Assembly: GCA_917880885.1 (NCBI GenBank)
Contig: OU862917.1
Location: 52,994,727 to 53,058,726 of the forward strand
Direction: 5' to 3'
Source: Limnephilus marmoratus
Taxonomy: Eukaryota > Arthropoda > Insecta > Trichoptera > Limnephilidae
DNA length: 64,000 nucleotides
In this document: in pieces, positions 43,020 through 53,483 of the stretch
Numbering within the stretch: position 1 is the first letter of the stretch
Layout: the number at the start of each line of letters is the position of its first letter
Program-made: the position numbers and the translations under genes
The notes under the pieces: generated by a model
What the model was told of the DNA's origin: nothing
Seen by the model: the letters and a program-made list of their open reading frames with translations, nothing else
Database searches by the model: none

Positions 43020-43279
43020 ATTCAGAGACGAGTCGGCTTGTAATTTGAACGTTTATATCGAGTCTCCCTAGCATTGTGGCACGCGACAGGCGCAGGCGAC
43101 GCGCGGCATAGTGGCCAGAAAGCGGAAAGCTTTAAGTTCGGAACGGCTATGCGTCGAATTTCCCCTTTTGCGCGAGCGCGCCGCCATTTTCCTCGCGCAT
43201 GCGTCTCGCAGTGCGCGCGAACACGCATGAACCGCGCCGTTTTCCCGATGGGTGTAACATGAAGACGAACGCAGAACTC
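43020..43279 (+). promoter_or_regulatory. CpG-rich proximal promoter with NRF1- and YY1-like sites
   Basis: A sharp rise in G+C and CpG against A+T-rich flanks. The motifs GCCGCCATTTT (about 43180, YY1-like) and TCGCGCATGCGT (about 43192, NRF1-like GCGCATGCG core) lie about 90 bp before the proposed start. No TATA box is visible, consistent with a DPE-type promoter. The short frames on both strands here look accidental. Confidence 0.45.
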
Positions 43280-43690
43280 AGTGTGAACAGAGCGGAGCTT
43301 CGCGCGGGTCGTAGAGCGTGCGAACCAAGACTTGAACTCAAACCCATAAATTATTACTTTTAAGTATGTTTCCCTAGTAGTGATGTCCCAGTGAAAACAA
43401 TGTCGCGTCGCGAGGACTTGCCGTAACGTGAAACATTGCTCCCGCTTGAGATAAATCAAGTAATAAGTGTGTGTGATCAGTTCGTGTTCATTCTGCGGTT
43501 TCGATCGCGAGTGTCTCCTGTGAGATTTGTTTGTATTGCGGTGTATTTCGGGAGATTTTCCATCTTTTGGAGCGCGAATGGGAAGCGGTGTTTAACGTTC
43601 TAGGCCGCCGTTGACAGATGGGTCATCTCTGAGTGAGGAAGCTGCAAAAGTCCTTCGAGGGGCCCCAGGAACTAGGATCCAAGATTAGCG
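43280..43690 (+). promoter_or_regulatory. candidate transcription start and 5' exon
   Basis: An initiator CTCAGTG places A+1 at 43280. Counting from it, +28 to +32 (43307-43311) reads GGTCG, an exact downstream promoter element at the exact arthropod spacing. A second initiator-like GATCAGTTCG is at 43467. The GC-rich stretch ends near 43690 at CAAGATTAGCGG|GTAATT, a weak splice donor. I see no convincing long ORF, so the exon would be mostly untranslated leader. The gene body would lie downstream, possibly outside the window. Confidence 0.4.
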
Positions 43691-43699
43691 GGTAATTAC

Positions 43700-45030
43700 A
43701 ATAAAACAAACCTCACATAATCACCAAACAAACCAGCACATATTCAAACACAAAAAAATAAACTCGTATTTAATTTTTTTAATAAGTCACGGTTCAAGTG
43801 AAATTCTAGCGTTCTTCATCTGGTGGGGAGGGACAGAAGGTGGGTTAAGTTCGGTGGTAGTTTGAGTGGCTGACATGCGTACATCCCTCTGGGTTCATTC
43901 AGGTATCTACTTATATATTAACAGCTAGACTCTTCTTCTACAAAAGGAAGAAGACTCCGCCAGATGTGAACACAAAGCCTGAGAAAAGATTTTATTTTTT
44001 TAAAACAACATTTTACAGAAATGATAAGCATTTTATATTGTAGGTACATAGATAAGTATTTACAATGCTTTAAATAAGTTATCGAAGTACCCAATAATCC
44101 ACAGATACATTTTTGTAATATGTTTCATGTCATTATGCAGTATTTTTCTGTCAGTGATTATATTTTTTAATTCATTGGAGAGAATTTTCAGAAATAATCA
44201 TTCGTATAAAATTTTCAGTTCTAATTGTAGAATCTTTAGAACATCGATATCATGTGAGAATTTTGTGTTTATTCTACGAATTCAATAAAAGATACTCAAA
44301 AGAACTAGCGTGAAACGTTAATATATTGTACTCGTCATTTTGCTCAACAGCTTGGCTTTAAATGTATTTAACAACCTTTATGCTCCTTTCGTACTACAAA
44401 ATGGATCTTTCAAGACACAAGTTCTCTTCGCTTCTTCCTATACTTAAAATGACCCACACAGCACCCTCAAAGATGTCATCGTCCTGAAAATGCACTTTCT
44501 GGGTGAGTGGAGTGAATAATAATTACAAAGCGTATATTTTTCATAAATTAGTGTTGAATTTTGAAGCCTTAATAAATATAAAGTTTTAGACAGCCTGACA
44601 GTGTGCATCATCAAGGCAGATATGAAGCATGTAGATTGGTGAATGTTCTTTTACCTGTGATATCATTGTTAATGTGGGCTGGCTAGCCCAGTGACTTCTA
44701 GGAATTGACCTTTGTTTCCATTGATATATTTTCACCTGATTTTGGTTTTTGTCTATTCATAGTTTGTCATTTTTACTAGAAGCAGGTGGACGCCCGTATA
44801 AAAATGTACACATAATGTTTTGTTTATCGATTATTGAATCGACCACAATATATATTTAAAATATGATGTCATTAAAATATGATGGCGTGTGAATCAGATT
44901 CATAATTATTCCGTAACGGTTCTAAAAACAAGTATTCGACTTCTTTAATAATGGAAAATTTACTTTGTGACGTCATTTTAATTCAATGAAAATAAATATT
45001 GTCTTTAAATGCACTACCATCTAACCAAAA
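43700..45030. other. unassigned DNA, possible intron
   Basis: 44575-44635 (GACAGCCTGACAGTGTGCAT) resembles a piece of the repeat at 16970-17000. 44441-44512 (CCCACACAGCACCCTCAAAG ATG) is a weak rA-like scrap. No exon is recognised. Confidence 0.4.
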
Positions 45031-45175
45031 TAATTGACATGTTTCAAACGTAATGTTTTCTTCGTCAGGGTAAACGAACGAGTATATTACACGATTTTCT
45101 TCGTCAGAATATTATACGTTTTTTCGAATAAACCAGTGGTTTTGAAACATGTCGATCATTTTGATTAAATAGCGG
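45031..45175 (-). mobile_element. Penelope-type terminus, ACATGT variant, decayed
   Basis: On the minus strand, 45080-45049 reads CTGACGA-A, a weakened stem, GAAACATGTC. A second TTCGTCAG and TTTGAAACATGTCGATCATT follow (45093-45165), as if two ends were partly folded on each other. Same variant as 16561-16593. Confidence 0.5.
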
Positions 45176-45454
45176 TGAATAGAAAGTTACATTAAAATAA
45201 AAACAAATATTTGAAATAAAATAAATAAAATATAATGTTTTCAATAAAAGAAAATAATTCTCATATGAAGTAAATAGTACAAAATATACAAATGTAATAA
45301 AAAAACCATTTGTTGACTTTACAGTAGTTATTCTGACAAACGAACATTTCGTAAAATATTTTATGCATAGATCACCAATTATTTTTTATAACCTTTAATA
45401 ATTCGTTTTCAAATTGAGAAACGATTTCGGCATCTTTTTTTAATTGGAATCCTT

Positions 45455-46320
45455 TACAAACTGGAACCTTTTGCTAGCTTGCTATTTTGCAGTTGTTATC
45501 TAGGTTCACTGATTATATTTGTTAACTGAAATGTTTTGCTAGATGGAAGCTTTTACTATCATTCTATTGAACTAGTTGATTTCATAAGTTAGCTGATTAT
45601 ATTAATTGAAACGTATTGTTAGCTGGAAGCCTTTGCTAGCTTACTATTTTACTAGTTGAGCGGTGGAACCTTTAAATTTTACTTTTTCTATTTTACTTTA
45701 ATACGTTTGTTATCTGAAACGTTTTGCTAGCTGGAACCTTTTGAGAGCTTACTTTTTACGAATTGTTCCCTGCGTTAACTGATTATATTTGTCAACAAAA
45801 CATTTTGCTAGCTGGAACCTTTTGCTAGCCTGCTATTTTACTAGTTGATACCATTCTTTTGCTAGCTGGAACCTTTTAATTTTACATTTTCTATTTTACC
45901 AGTTGATTCCATACTTTAACTGATTATATTTGTTATCTGAAATGTTTTGCTAGCTGGGACCTTTTGAGAGCTTACTATTTTACGAATTGTTACCTGCGTT
46001 AACTGATTATATTTGCTAATTGAAACATTTTGCTAGCTGGAATCTTTTGCTAGCTTTCTATTTTACTAGTTGATACCATGGGTTATCTGATTATTTTTGT
46101 ATATCCGTATTATGTTCAACATATTTTTATTCACCCCTGAGGAAGGTTCAGGATGAACCGAAACCGGTTGGATTAAGAAATAATAAAGTGGAATTGAATC
46201 AAAGTTATTTTATTGTGTTTATTATAATTATATTTGTTTTACTTTGATAACTGGATCCTTTTGCTGGCCTGATATTTTACTAGTTGATATCATACTTTTG
46301 CTAGCTGATTGAAAAGTTTT
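45455..46320 (+). repeat. diverged tandem satellite, about 100-bp period
   Basis: TTTTGCTAGCTGGAACCTTT, GCTTACTATTTTACTAGTTG and ACTGATTATATTTGTTA recur about six times with drift. A Penelope-type terminus (46108-46240) interrupts it, and the satellite resumes at 46245. Confidence 0.75.
46108..46240 (+). mobile_element. Penelope-type terminus with hammerhead-like motif
   Basis: 46137-46169 reads CTGAGGA-A, stem GGTTCA/TGAACC, GAAACCGGTT. It inserted in the satellite at 45455-46320. Confidence 0.6.
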
Positions 46321-46662
46321 GGAAAACATTACTATTTGTTATTATTTACTGTCTACATTAATTTATTTGTCATGTGTTTTTCATATTTTCTATGGACTCA
46401 ATTTAGGTTCTTTAAAATTAGGACAGATTGTAAGTATATTACGATCTTAGGTTGCAAAATCAATAGATTGAATTCCCATGTTTGAAACTATCTCTAGGTG
46501 ATTTATCTGATTGATTATTTTGATTGGACTTATCTATTTATTTAAGATCAGATAATAATACATTTTCTTTAAATAAATAAAAAATATTACTTATAGGTAC
46601 CACAAAAATCAATTAAGCCGGGTATCACACATGCACCGAACGTATTTTTTATTAAAAAAAAA
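46321..46662. other. unassigned A+T-rich DNA
   Basis: Nothing recognised. Confidence 0.45.
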
Positions 46663-47549
46663 GAAATAATTCAACTTTGTATAAACAACTTATATGATGC
46701 GCAAATCCGACCGGTTTCGGAACAAACGTTCCTTCGTCAGGGAAAGCTTATACTAATTTGACAGTTTCGAATAATGTATATAAATAACGGATATGAACCA
46801 AAATTAATTGATAACATCCTAAATAAAAAACTTAGCAAAATTTCAAAAAATAAATATATATACAATTCTAATAATATTAATGATAAAGAATGGCGTAAAA
46901 TTTTATATATTAATAATTTTTCAGTTCAATATTGCAAAAATCTCCCTTCTAATATCAAACCAGCGTTTTATACAAGAAATAATATCGGTAATTTTTTGAG
47001 AAATACTAAAGATAAAGACCATAAATTGACTTATTCCGGAATATATAAACTCAAATGCAATGATTGTCCCTCATTTTATATTGGAAAAACAACTCGTAAT
47101 TTTGAAATCAGAATCAAAGAACATTTAAGGTGTCTTAAAAATAATAATTTTTCTGAGTTTGCTAACCATATCATTGAAAATAACCATAGTTATGAAAAAA
47201 AAATACAGGGATAAATATCCTTCATATTAATCATAAAGGAAAACATTTATATAACTTAGAAGCCTTGGAAATTAAAAAATCCCTTAAAAATAATGAATCT
47301 ATTATCAACAAACAAAAAATATTGTCATATAGCCCAATCATGGATTGGTTCCCCTACCCACCCACTCTACACTAATACCTACCTACCCAATCTACATTAT
47401 TAACTAGCAACGGCTCCACCCCTACCATAATAAAACATTGTTCGAAACTGTCAAATTAGTATAAGCTTTCCCTGACGAAGGAACGTTTGTTCCGAAACCG
47501 GTCGGATTTGCGCATCATATAAGTGGTTTATACAAAGTTGAATTATTTC
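46663..47549. mobile_element. internally deleted Penelope-like element with inverted ends
   Basis: Arms 46663-46776 and 47435-47549 are inverted copies with about two differences. Each holds a hammerhead-like core; plus-strand 47472-47503 reads CTGACGA-A, stem GGAAC/GTTCC, GAAACCGGTC. Between them only the C-terminal, GIY-YIG part of the polyprotein remains. The reverse transcriptase is absent, so the element is non-autonomous. Confidence 0.8.
46774..47371 (+). pseudogene. Penelope-like GIY-YIG endonuclease fragment, frameshifted
   Basis: In Penelope-like elements the C-terminal GIY-YIG domain nicks target DNA for reverse transcription. The frame opens at the inner edge of the left arm (MYINNGYEPKLIDNILNKKL) and contains YSGIYKLKCNDCPSFYIGKT, i.e. 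the GIY and YIG strands, the CxxC-type pair seen in insect family members, then FEIRIKEHLRCLK with the conserved Arg, and FANHIIENNHSY. It stops at 47212-47214 after an A9 run (47200-47208). In the -1 frame the usual end continues (NILHINHKGKHLYNLEALEI ... NNESIINKQK) to a stop near 47371. No reverse transcriptase motifs precede the domain. The fragment length (about 195 codons counting both frames) matches the part after the polymerase. It is most likely inactive. Confidence 0.8.
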
Positions 47550-47900
47550 ATTTTTCTATAATGGATAACCACAAAGTAGCAACATTAAAAAAATATATGT
47601 ATTTTTATTATTTATTATTATTCGTTCCGCTTGTCAAATCCACCAAAATCAATTGACATAATAAAACCACAGAGCCAAAGGGTAGCAAGTTAGTATTTTG
47701 AAAACACCGACTGCGGTATTTACAAAATCATGAAAATTTATTGTTACATTTTCCATCAATGTCAAATCAACCAGATTGTGTTATTAAAATGCAAATACAA
47801 TATTGCATTTTGTGTTCACACAAGATTGTAATTTTTTTAAAATTTTAATTACATTAGACACCTATTTACGAGGAAACCTGGGCGACGTTTGGTCCATAGA
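47550..47900. other. unassigned A+T-rich DNA
   Basis: Begins with ATGGATAACCACAAAGTAGC, the usual sequence outside Penelope-type ends. Nothing else is recognised. Confidence 0.45.
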
Positions 47901-48222
47901 AATGGGTACCGCCGCCCCGGGAACCTTTATTGGATAACCAATACCTCTGCCACAGGTCACCCCAAGTGGTTCGCTACGTTTGGTGATTTAGCAGGGGTGC
48001 CCGGGTTCATGGGGTGAGGTTTGTGTAGGTCTTGGAGGCGGATGATCTGGACACACTGAACCCCATATTCCTACCCACCCCTTAAACCCTTTTCCTTCCC
48101 AGAACTCTCATCTCCTTCTTTTCCTTAAAAAAAATCCTCCACACAGCATCCCCAAAGATGACATAGGCCCTGAGGGAAATAATTTTCCTCTGGGCCTCCT
48201 GTGTGGAGCTCATGCAAAAAAA
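47901..48222 (+). mobile_element. rA retroposon, short subfamily, near complete
   Basis: From AATGGGTACCGCCGCCCCGG to GTGGAGCTCATGCAAAAAA. It is close to the consensus of the short subfamily, so among the younger copies. Confidence 0.8.
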
Positions 48223-48867
48223 TTGGAATTATAGGCTCCTCTAAAATCCTTTAAATCATCTAGTTTTAACGCCATCAATCCAGAATTGACAATGCATTTA
48301 AAAAAAGCAAAACCTAGAATAGGCGTAAAATATTTTTAATACAGTTGGTGAAAAAATTAAAAAAAAAAAAAAACGGTCCAGCTTTGGAGGACCAATAAGA
48401 GGAACAGGAGGAGGGGGGGGGGGGGGTAACACTACTCAAAATGAAATCTCGGAGAAGTTAAGACATGGTGTACCGTTACCGGAAGACTAAGCACAAGACA
48501 ATTCAATTTCTCCTCTTAGGTACGCCTCACACGTCATAAATATATATAGTAATGTTACCTTGTCGTGTAAACAAGCTTATGGGTCTGAGTGGTTAAGCAT
48601 TCGCAAAAAATCCAGTAGTTGAAAAGGTTCTGTTTAGCGACAATTTCGTTCAACCGTGTTGACAATATAAAAAAAGTATTCGTTTGAATCAAAATTACAT
48701 TTTGCAGGTGTTAAAAAATAAAATAGGACAATAAAAATTGAAAACGAAAAAGTTTATTTATTCAGATTACTGTAATAAATTTGTGAAACTCAAATTAATT
48801 TTTGAATACCGTCAAAATTAGACATATTTAATTAGGACATTATTCAGATGTGTTAGCTTTTAATTTA
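48223..48867. other. unassigned DNA with homopolymer tracts
   Basis: An A-tract (48358-48373), AGGAGGAGG then G13 (48405-48427). The remainder is unassigned. Confidence 0.45.
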
Positions 48868-49195
48868 CGCACCGGATTTAAATGTCCGGGTTAAATTTTC
48901 CCCACAGGAAAAACTAAACCCTTTCACACACTTCCCAAATGATCATCTAGTCAATCCACGCTATGCAATTGCACTATATAAGTATTATAAATACAAAACA
49001 ATACGAGAACAGCATGACAACCTACCAGAGACCAAATGGGAAAATAATTCACCGACTCCAGATATTTTCATATCAGACGGTTCTGTTCTGTGGAATTCCT
49101 AATTGAACTTATAAATCCTACTGATCCCTCAACATAAATATTTAAAAAATCTTTTGTAATCCTACATGTATTTAAAATGACTGATTATTATTGTT
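48868..49195 (-). repeat. LINE-P 3' end fragment
   Basis: It matches 25527-25812 in the same orientation and 57700-58553 in inverse. It starts at the same point as the LINE-N copy (ACGCACC), which marks the LINE-P 3' terminus. The hAT insertion and the A60 tract of the other copies are absent, so this is a useful empty-site reference. Confidence 0.75.
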
Positions 49196-50297
49196 ATTTT
49201 GTTATTATTATTATTATTATTTTGTTTTATTTTCTGTTTTCTCCGTTAGGGTAAAGAATCCCTAAAAACCACGGACATATGAATATATCTGGACCTGCCC
49301 TAAGTGATAAAAACGTATTATTTCCCCATCCACATGGCGCCGGTTGTAGCTCCTCCTTGGAACCGGCTCGCTCCATGGGGAGGGGATATAGCCTCGCTTG
49401 AATCTAAAATGTGTGACGTCATCATTCTTGCCGTGAACAGCGAGAAGCTGACATCCATACATTTAACGAAATAACGGCAGCTTGTGCTATACAATATATC
49501 TACGTATCAATGTACACATAGCGAATGTGGGCGGTACTCCAATGTGCTCGTCGCTGGTTACAGGGGTAAGTAAATTATGAAACATTTGTAAAAGTGTTTT
49601 AACTAAACACGGAAACAAAATATTGATATGTGTATTGGCGCGAGTCTTTTTGGGGCGAGCATTTGGCCTTAGCAAATATGTTTTGAACGTGGCAAGCAAT
49701 TCGCGCTCCCATGTAAAAAGGTCTATTCATTCAAAGCAGATTTTGCTTTTAAGAACTAAATGGTGATATTGTAATGCGAGATGCCTATATACTGTCAGAT
49801 TGATTGTTCAACGAATGACAGTCATCTTTCCCCTCTTCGCTCTCCATAGTTTGGTTTTACCCCTCATCTGTAACTGCTTGTCTATCCATTTGGATGTCTA
49901 TGCTAAAAACCTTATTTAAAAGTAAAAGTCTGTAAAGTGAGTGCTAAAATGCAGTCGTCCTTGTGAAGGTAATATTATACAGGCTTGGTGGTGTCCACTG
50001 GGGAAGCGATAGTGACAGGTCAATTGGTGAATGCAGCCACCTGGAAAATGGAAGAACTCGAGTGTGAGAGCCAGTCGCGTATTCACAACTCGGTATGGAG
50101 TACAGAGTATGCCTTAATTGGGTGCTATTTAGTAGTACATAATTATAGAATTATAGAGAGTGTACAATTCGTAAATGGTTTTGTCTGTTGAAGCAATTTT
50201 GTTTAAAAGTGTTTATATTATCGGAATGTTTATTAATGGCAGAGAAACGCGACATTTACACACAAAAGTTAAAATACGTTTTATAAACAAAATTACA
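49196..50297. other. unassigned DNA of moderate G+C
   Basis: Low-complexity ATT repeats (49200-49235). A perfect CRE palindrome TGACGTCA is at 49414-49421 in a GC-richer patch (49330-49460) and could be regulatory. The 68-residue frame at 49985-50191 has no recognised domain. Confidence 0.35.
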
Positions 50298-50390
50298 AGT
50301 GTGCAATTCACACGCGGTAGAAGTGAAATCTTTAGAATACTAAAGTAGACAAGAGTGGAGAGGCTACGAAGCACTGTACAAAGAGGAGAC
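50298..50390 (+). repeat. dispersed repeat, partner of 4735-4862
   Basis: Shares GTGCAATTCACACGCGGTAG and AGGCTACGAAGCAC with the first copy. It lacks the second half of the module. Confidence 0.6.
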
Positions 50391-50604
50391 CGATTATTCT
50401 ATATCATTCAACAATAATAATTTATTCCATTCCGGACTGAAAGATGAATTCTACTACTACATACTTACTGTACATTGTAATTACCCGGACTTAAAACACG
50501 AAGTCTAACATTTATTTGTACAAAAATTGGTGTAAAATAATGTACCTACCAATATAACTATGCACATATAGATTTTCGTCGTAATAAAAATCCTTTCTTA
50601 TTTC

Positions 50605-51030
50605 CTTTTTTTTTTTTTTTTTTTTTCAGTGAATACCGCACAAGAATCTCAACTGCTCCCGTCTGGAGCCAGTGAGACTATGGCATTCCCAATTGGGGTA
50701 TGTTGTGAGGCTGAAGGTAGTGGGGAGGGGAAGGAGGTGGGGAAGAGGAAGGTTGGGAAGTACCTGGCTATTCAGATCTGGTCACTAAACACGGCTAAAG
50801 CCATTTTCAAGCAACGTTTCAATTCTGAATGGTGGTCTTACACCAGGGCGATACTGATAGTATCTTCCACTCTGGAACATGCCGTAAATATACTATATAT
50901 TATTTTAAATGAATTAATTGTGAAATAATACAAATTAATCAAATAAAATTTATTTGAGCATGCCGGGTTCGAACCCGCGACCTCCGGAATGTGAGTCAAG
51001 AGTCTTAGCCACTGGACTACGACTTACATA
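50605..51030 (-). mobile_element. SINE-B, full-length reference copy
   Basis: On the minus strand it starts with a tRNA-like head: box A GTAGTCCAGTGGCTAAGAC and box B GCGGGTTCGAACCC. It continues with a T-rich linker, the SINE-B body (GGAAGATACTATCAGTATCG, CCAATTGGGAATGCCATAG), and ends in an A22-type tail (T run 50605-50626 on plus). Copies at 250, 9148, 15473 and 54006 share the body. The 99-residue frame over it is not a gene. Confidence 0.8.
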
Positions 51031-51090
51031 ATAAATAAGGATAAAAACGAACACGTCGTTTTGGCAGCAAATCGACAATTGCACATTAAA

Positions 51091-51255
51091 GATGAACTTC
51101 CACTTCCACTGGCCGCAAAGCACGCACGGCACGCATTCTCCCAGCCAATAACCAATCGATTCACACTTTTGTACAAATAATTTTGATTGGTTATTGGCTG
51201 GGAGAATGCGTGCCGTGCGTGCGTTGCGGCCGGTGCGCACCTGTGGAAGTTCACC
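51091..51255. mobile_element. GC-rich foldback MITE with TTAAA duplication
   Basis: 165 bp. The arms pair along CAGCCAATAACCAATC, CACGGCACGCATTCTCCC and TGAACTTCCAC. TTAAA flanks it at 51086-51090 and 51256-51260. Both arms carry CCAAT motifs, so each copy could seed promoter activity. Confidence 0.65.
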
Positions 51256-51260
51256 TTAAA

Positions 51261-51710
51261 TCATTTAGAAAGTTTATTTGTTAACATAAAAATAAAATAA
51301 AAATAACTTCAGTATTGTAATTTTTTTCGAGAATAAAAAACAGTGAAAAAGCCCTATTGACTATTTGTCATGTAAAAAAATGTTTTCAAAACAATTAAAA
51401 GTTCTACATTAATGGAAAACCTTAAGAAACAGAAAATAAAATATAAATAATAAATCACATGGTTATCTCTTTAGCATTAAATAATAGTAGTCGGTTAAGT
51501 ATTACGAAATTACGATTTACAGGTGACACATTAAAATAATTTAACCATTGACAAAGATAATATTATCAACAACTCTCATTGAAAATATGGAACAGACAGA
51601 CACAGAAAACGAAAAGGCAATGGTCGCAACTGGAATGTGGGAAATAATTGAAGATAATGTCATTAATTCAAAAATGGAATGGAAGATAAAAAACTGACTT
51701 TTTTATTTTT
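51261..51710. other. unassigned A+T-rich DNA
   Basis: A 36-codon frame at 51588 (MEQTDTENEKAMVATGMWEI) has no recognised domain, though it may belong with the LINE relic at 52159. Confidence 0.4.
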
Positions 51711-52040
51711 TTAAATTAGTTCCACACAGGAGGTCGGGAAAATAATTTCCCTCAGGGCCTACGTCATGTTTGGGGATACCGTGTGGATGGTATTTTTAAG
51801 GAAATGAAGGAGAGGAAGTTCTGAGAAGAAAACGGTATAAGGGTTGGGTAGGAATCTAGGCGTCAGTGTGTGTAGGAGGTGTGAATATAACCCTCCCGCT
51901 GCAATGAAAGATGAGGGTCGAGAGAGACCAGCAGGAGAGATCGGTCCTGTTAAGTCACCAAACGTAGCGAAAAACTTGGGGTAACCTGTTGCAGAGGTAC
52001 TGGTTATCGAATAAATGGTTCCCGAGACGGCGGTACACAT
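51711..52040 (-). mobile_element. rA retroposon, partly deleted
   Basis: Minus-strand rA from the GGTTCCCGAGACGGCGGTA side to the TTAGTTCCACACAGGAGG end, with an internal deletion near 51950. Confidence 0.7.
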
Positions 52041-52158
52041 TAGCTTGTGTCGCTCTCCATAGAGAGAAAAAAATTGTCTTATTTTTAAATGCCTGGTATT
52101 TCAAAAGTTGCGTATAAGATGTAGCTATTCTAAAACGTAAAAATAAATGCTAATTATA
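52041..52158. other. unassigned DNA
   Basis: Nothing recognised. Confidence 0.4.
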
Positions 52159-52320
52159 ATTGATTGTGAACAAATTGAAGATGTCAAGCACACATTATCG
52201 AAGTGCATTAAATATGAACGACAGAGAGTGACAATACTAATGACCTCCAACTCATCGGAAGTTCAGAATTTAATAGCCTCAACCGAGTTTCATCATGTCA
52301 AGAATAATGAAATTTATTAG
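52159..52320 (+). pseudogene. possible LINE C-terminal zinc-finger relic
   Basis: A frame of 53 codons to TAG reads IDCEQIEDVKHTLSKCIKYE RQRVTIL. C...ED..HTL..C..Y...R resembles the C-terminal zinc-binding segment of several LINE ORF2 families (C..EDT.EHVLF.CP.Y...R..L). No domain precedes it. The identity is a guess from this short pattern. Confidence 0.35.
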
Positions 52321-52747
52321 ATCATGTAAACTGGAAAATATTTGAAAGTGAATTTTTATATAAACTGAATACAAAAGGATTAAGTACCTTTCTAAGAACG
52401 TTAGAGATTATAATGATAATATTTTAATTTAAAAACAGATGAGGCAGAGAATAACAACATTGTGGGAGTAGAAGAAGCCTCGATAATATACATGATACTA
52501 AAAAAAATGATAATTGATGTTCACTATTGCGATTTCGTGATTTGAAGAAAAAAAACAGAGATTTCAAATTTAATATTTTGTAGCAAACTTAATTTTTATT
52601 CTATAACTGCAGCACAAAAGGGGAAAATAACGCTTTTTCCCGATATTGTATTTATTGTATTGGATATTATATTTCCAGTATTCTTGTAGACCTATTTGTA
52701 CTCATAAATTTGATTTTTTTCTTCATTTTTGTCAGCCATAAGCAGTT
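52321..52747. other. unassigned A+T-rich DNA
   Basis: Nothing recognised. Confidence 0.45.
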
Positions 52748-53483
52748 TTTTTTATTTTAATTTTTATTTTTTATTTATTTATTTAAGGAACATAAACAGT
52801 CTTAATAACATAATATACATAAGAAGATAACAAAAAACAGACCAATTATTAATGTTCACAGATAGGTATTTAGAAACATAAAAGTAACTGAATGTAAACT
52901 AGAATATTTAAGAAAAGAAAAAAAACAGGACAAAGCAGCAATAAAAAAAAATATATATATATATATATAATACAGGTGTAGATTCAACAAGTGATAAACC
53001 TAAATATAAAAACACAACAATAAAATAAATGCGATTATAAATGTAAAGAAAATAGGGTGCAAAACAGGTATTTGGATTGGGACAGGTAAGGGGAGGACAG
53101 GGATAAGGGAAAGTTAATTTAAAAATATTAGGTACAATTAATTTAATCATCATGAATATGTGTTATGTATTATTCGCACGTAGTATGTTATACAATGAAA
53201 TTCTGTAGCGAAAGTAACTAGCAGTGAATATGTCAGCAAATGTTTCTAAACGTGCAAATTTAATGTTATAGTAGTTACATGTCCTTTGCATAAATTCATT
53301 TTGGTTGGAATTGGTGTTGCATCTATCAATGTAGAAAAGGGTATTATGTCTGCTATATCGAGTCGGCGCGTGAAAATTTATTTTATTTAGCAACTCCGGG
53401 CAGTCAACTTTCGAGTTAATAATTTTGTACAGGAGCATCTGAATAACAAGTTTTGAATAACAAACAAACATTTAAAGGTAAAT
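52748..53483 (-). mobile_element. LINE-M 3' end, split by RTE-K
   Basis: Minus-strand LINE. The coding C-terminus (53471-53163) is followed by a 3' UTR ending in an A+T-rich (TAAATAAATAAATAAA-type) tail at 52748-52790. RTE-K copy 2 landed in its coding part. The T-rich (TATA)n stretch at 52950-52968 lies in the UTR. Confidence 0.65.
53163..53471 (-). pseudogene. LINE-M ORF2 C-terminal fragment
   Basis: Minus-strand codons KVDCPELLNKINFHAPTRYS, RHNTLFYIDRCNTNSNQNEF, MQRTCNYYNIKFARLETFAD, FTASYFRYRISLY. The segment LL.KI.FH.P.R..R....FYI..C.TN......MQR....N.....D.F......FR..I is the end of ORF2 in Jockey/CR1-type LINEs of insects. Upstream coding sequence is cut off by RTE-K copy 2, and little remains beyond it. 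Confidence 0.65.

Noticed and set aside
43022..43459. 145-residue minus-strand frame and plus-strand 62-residue frame in the 43-kb island
   Set aside because: Composition-driven. The core-promoter signals point to the plus strand, and neither frame shows a domain.
49414..49421. CRE palindrome TGACGTCA as a called regulatory site
   Set aside because: A single 8-mer is expected about once per 64 kb by chance. Mentioned only as context.
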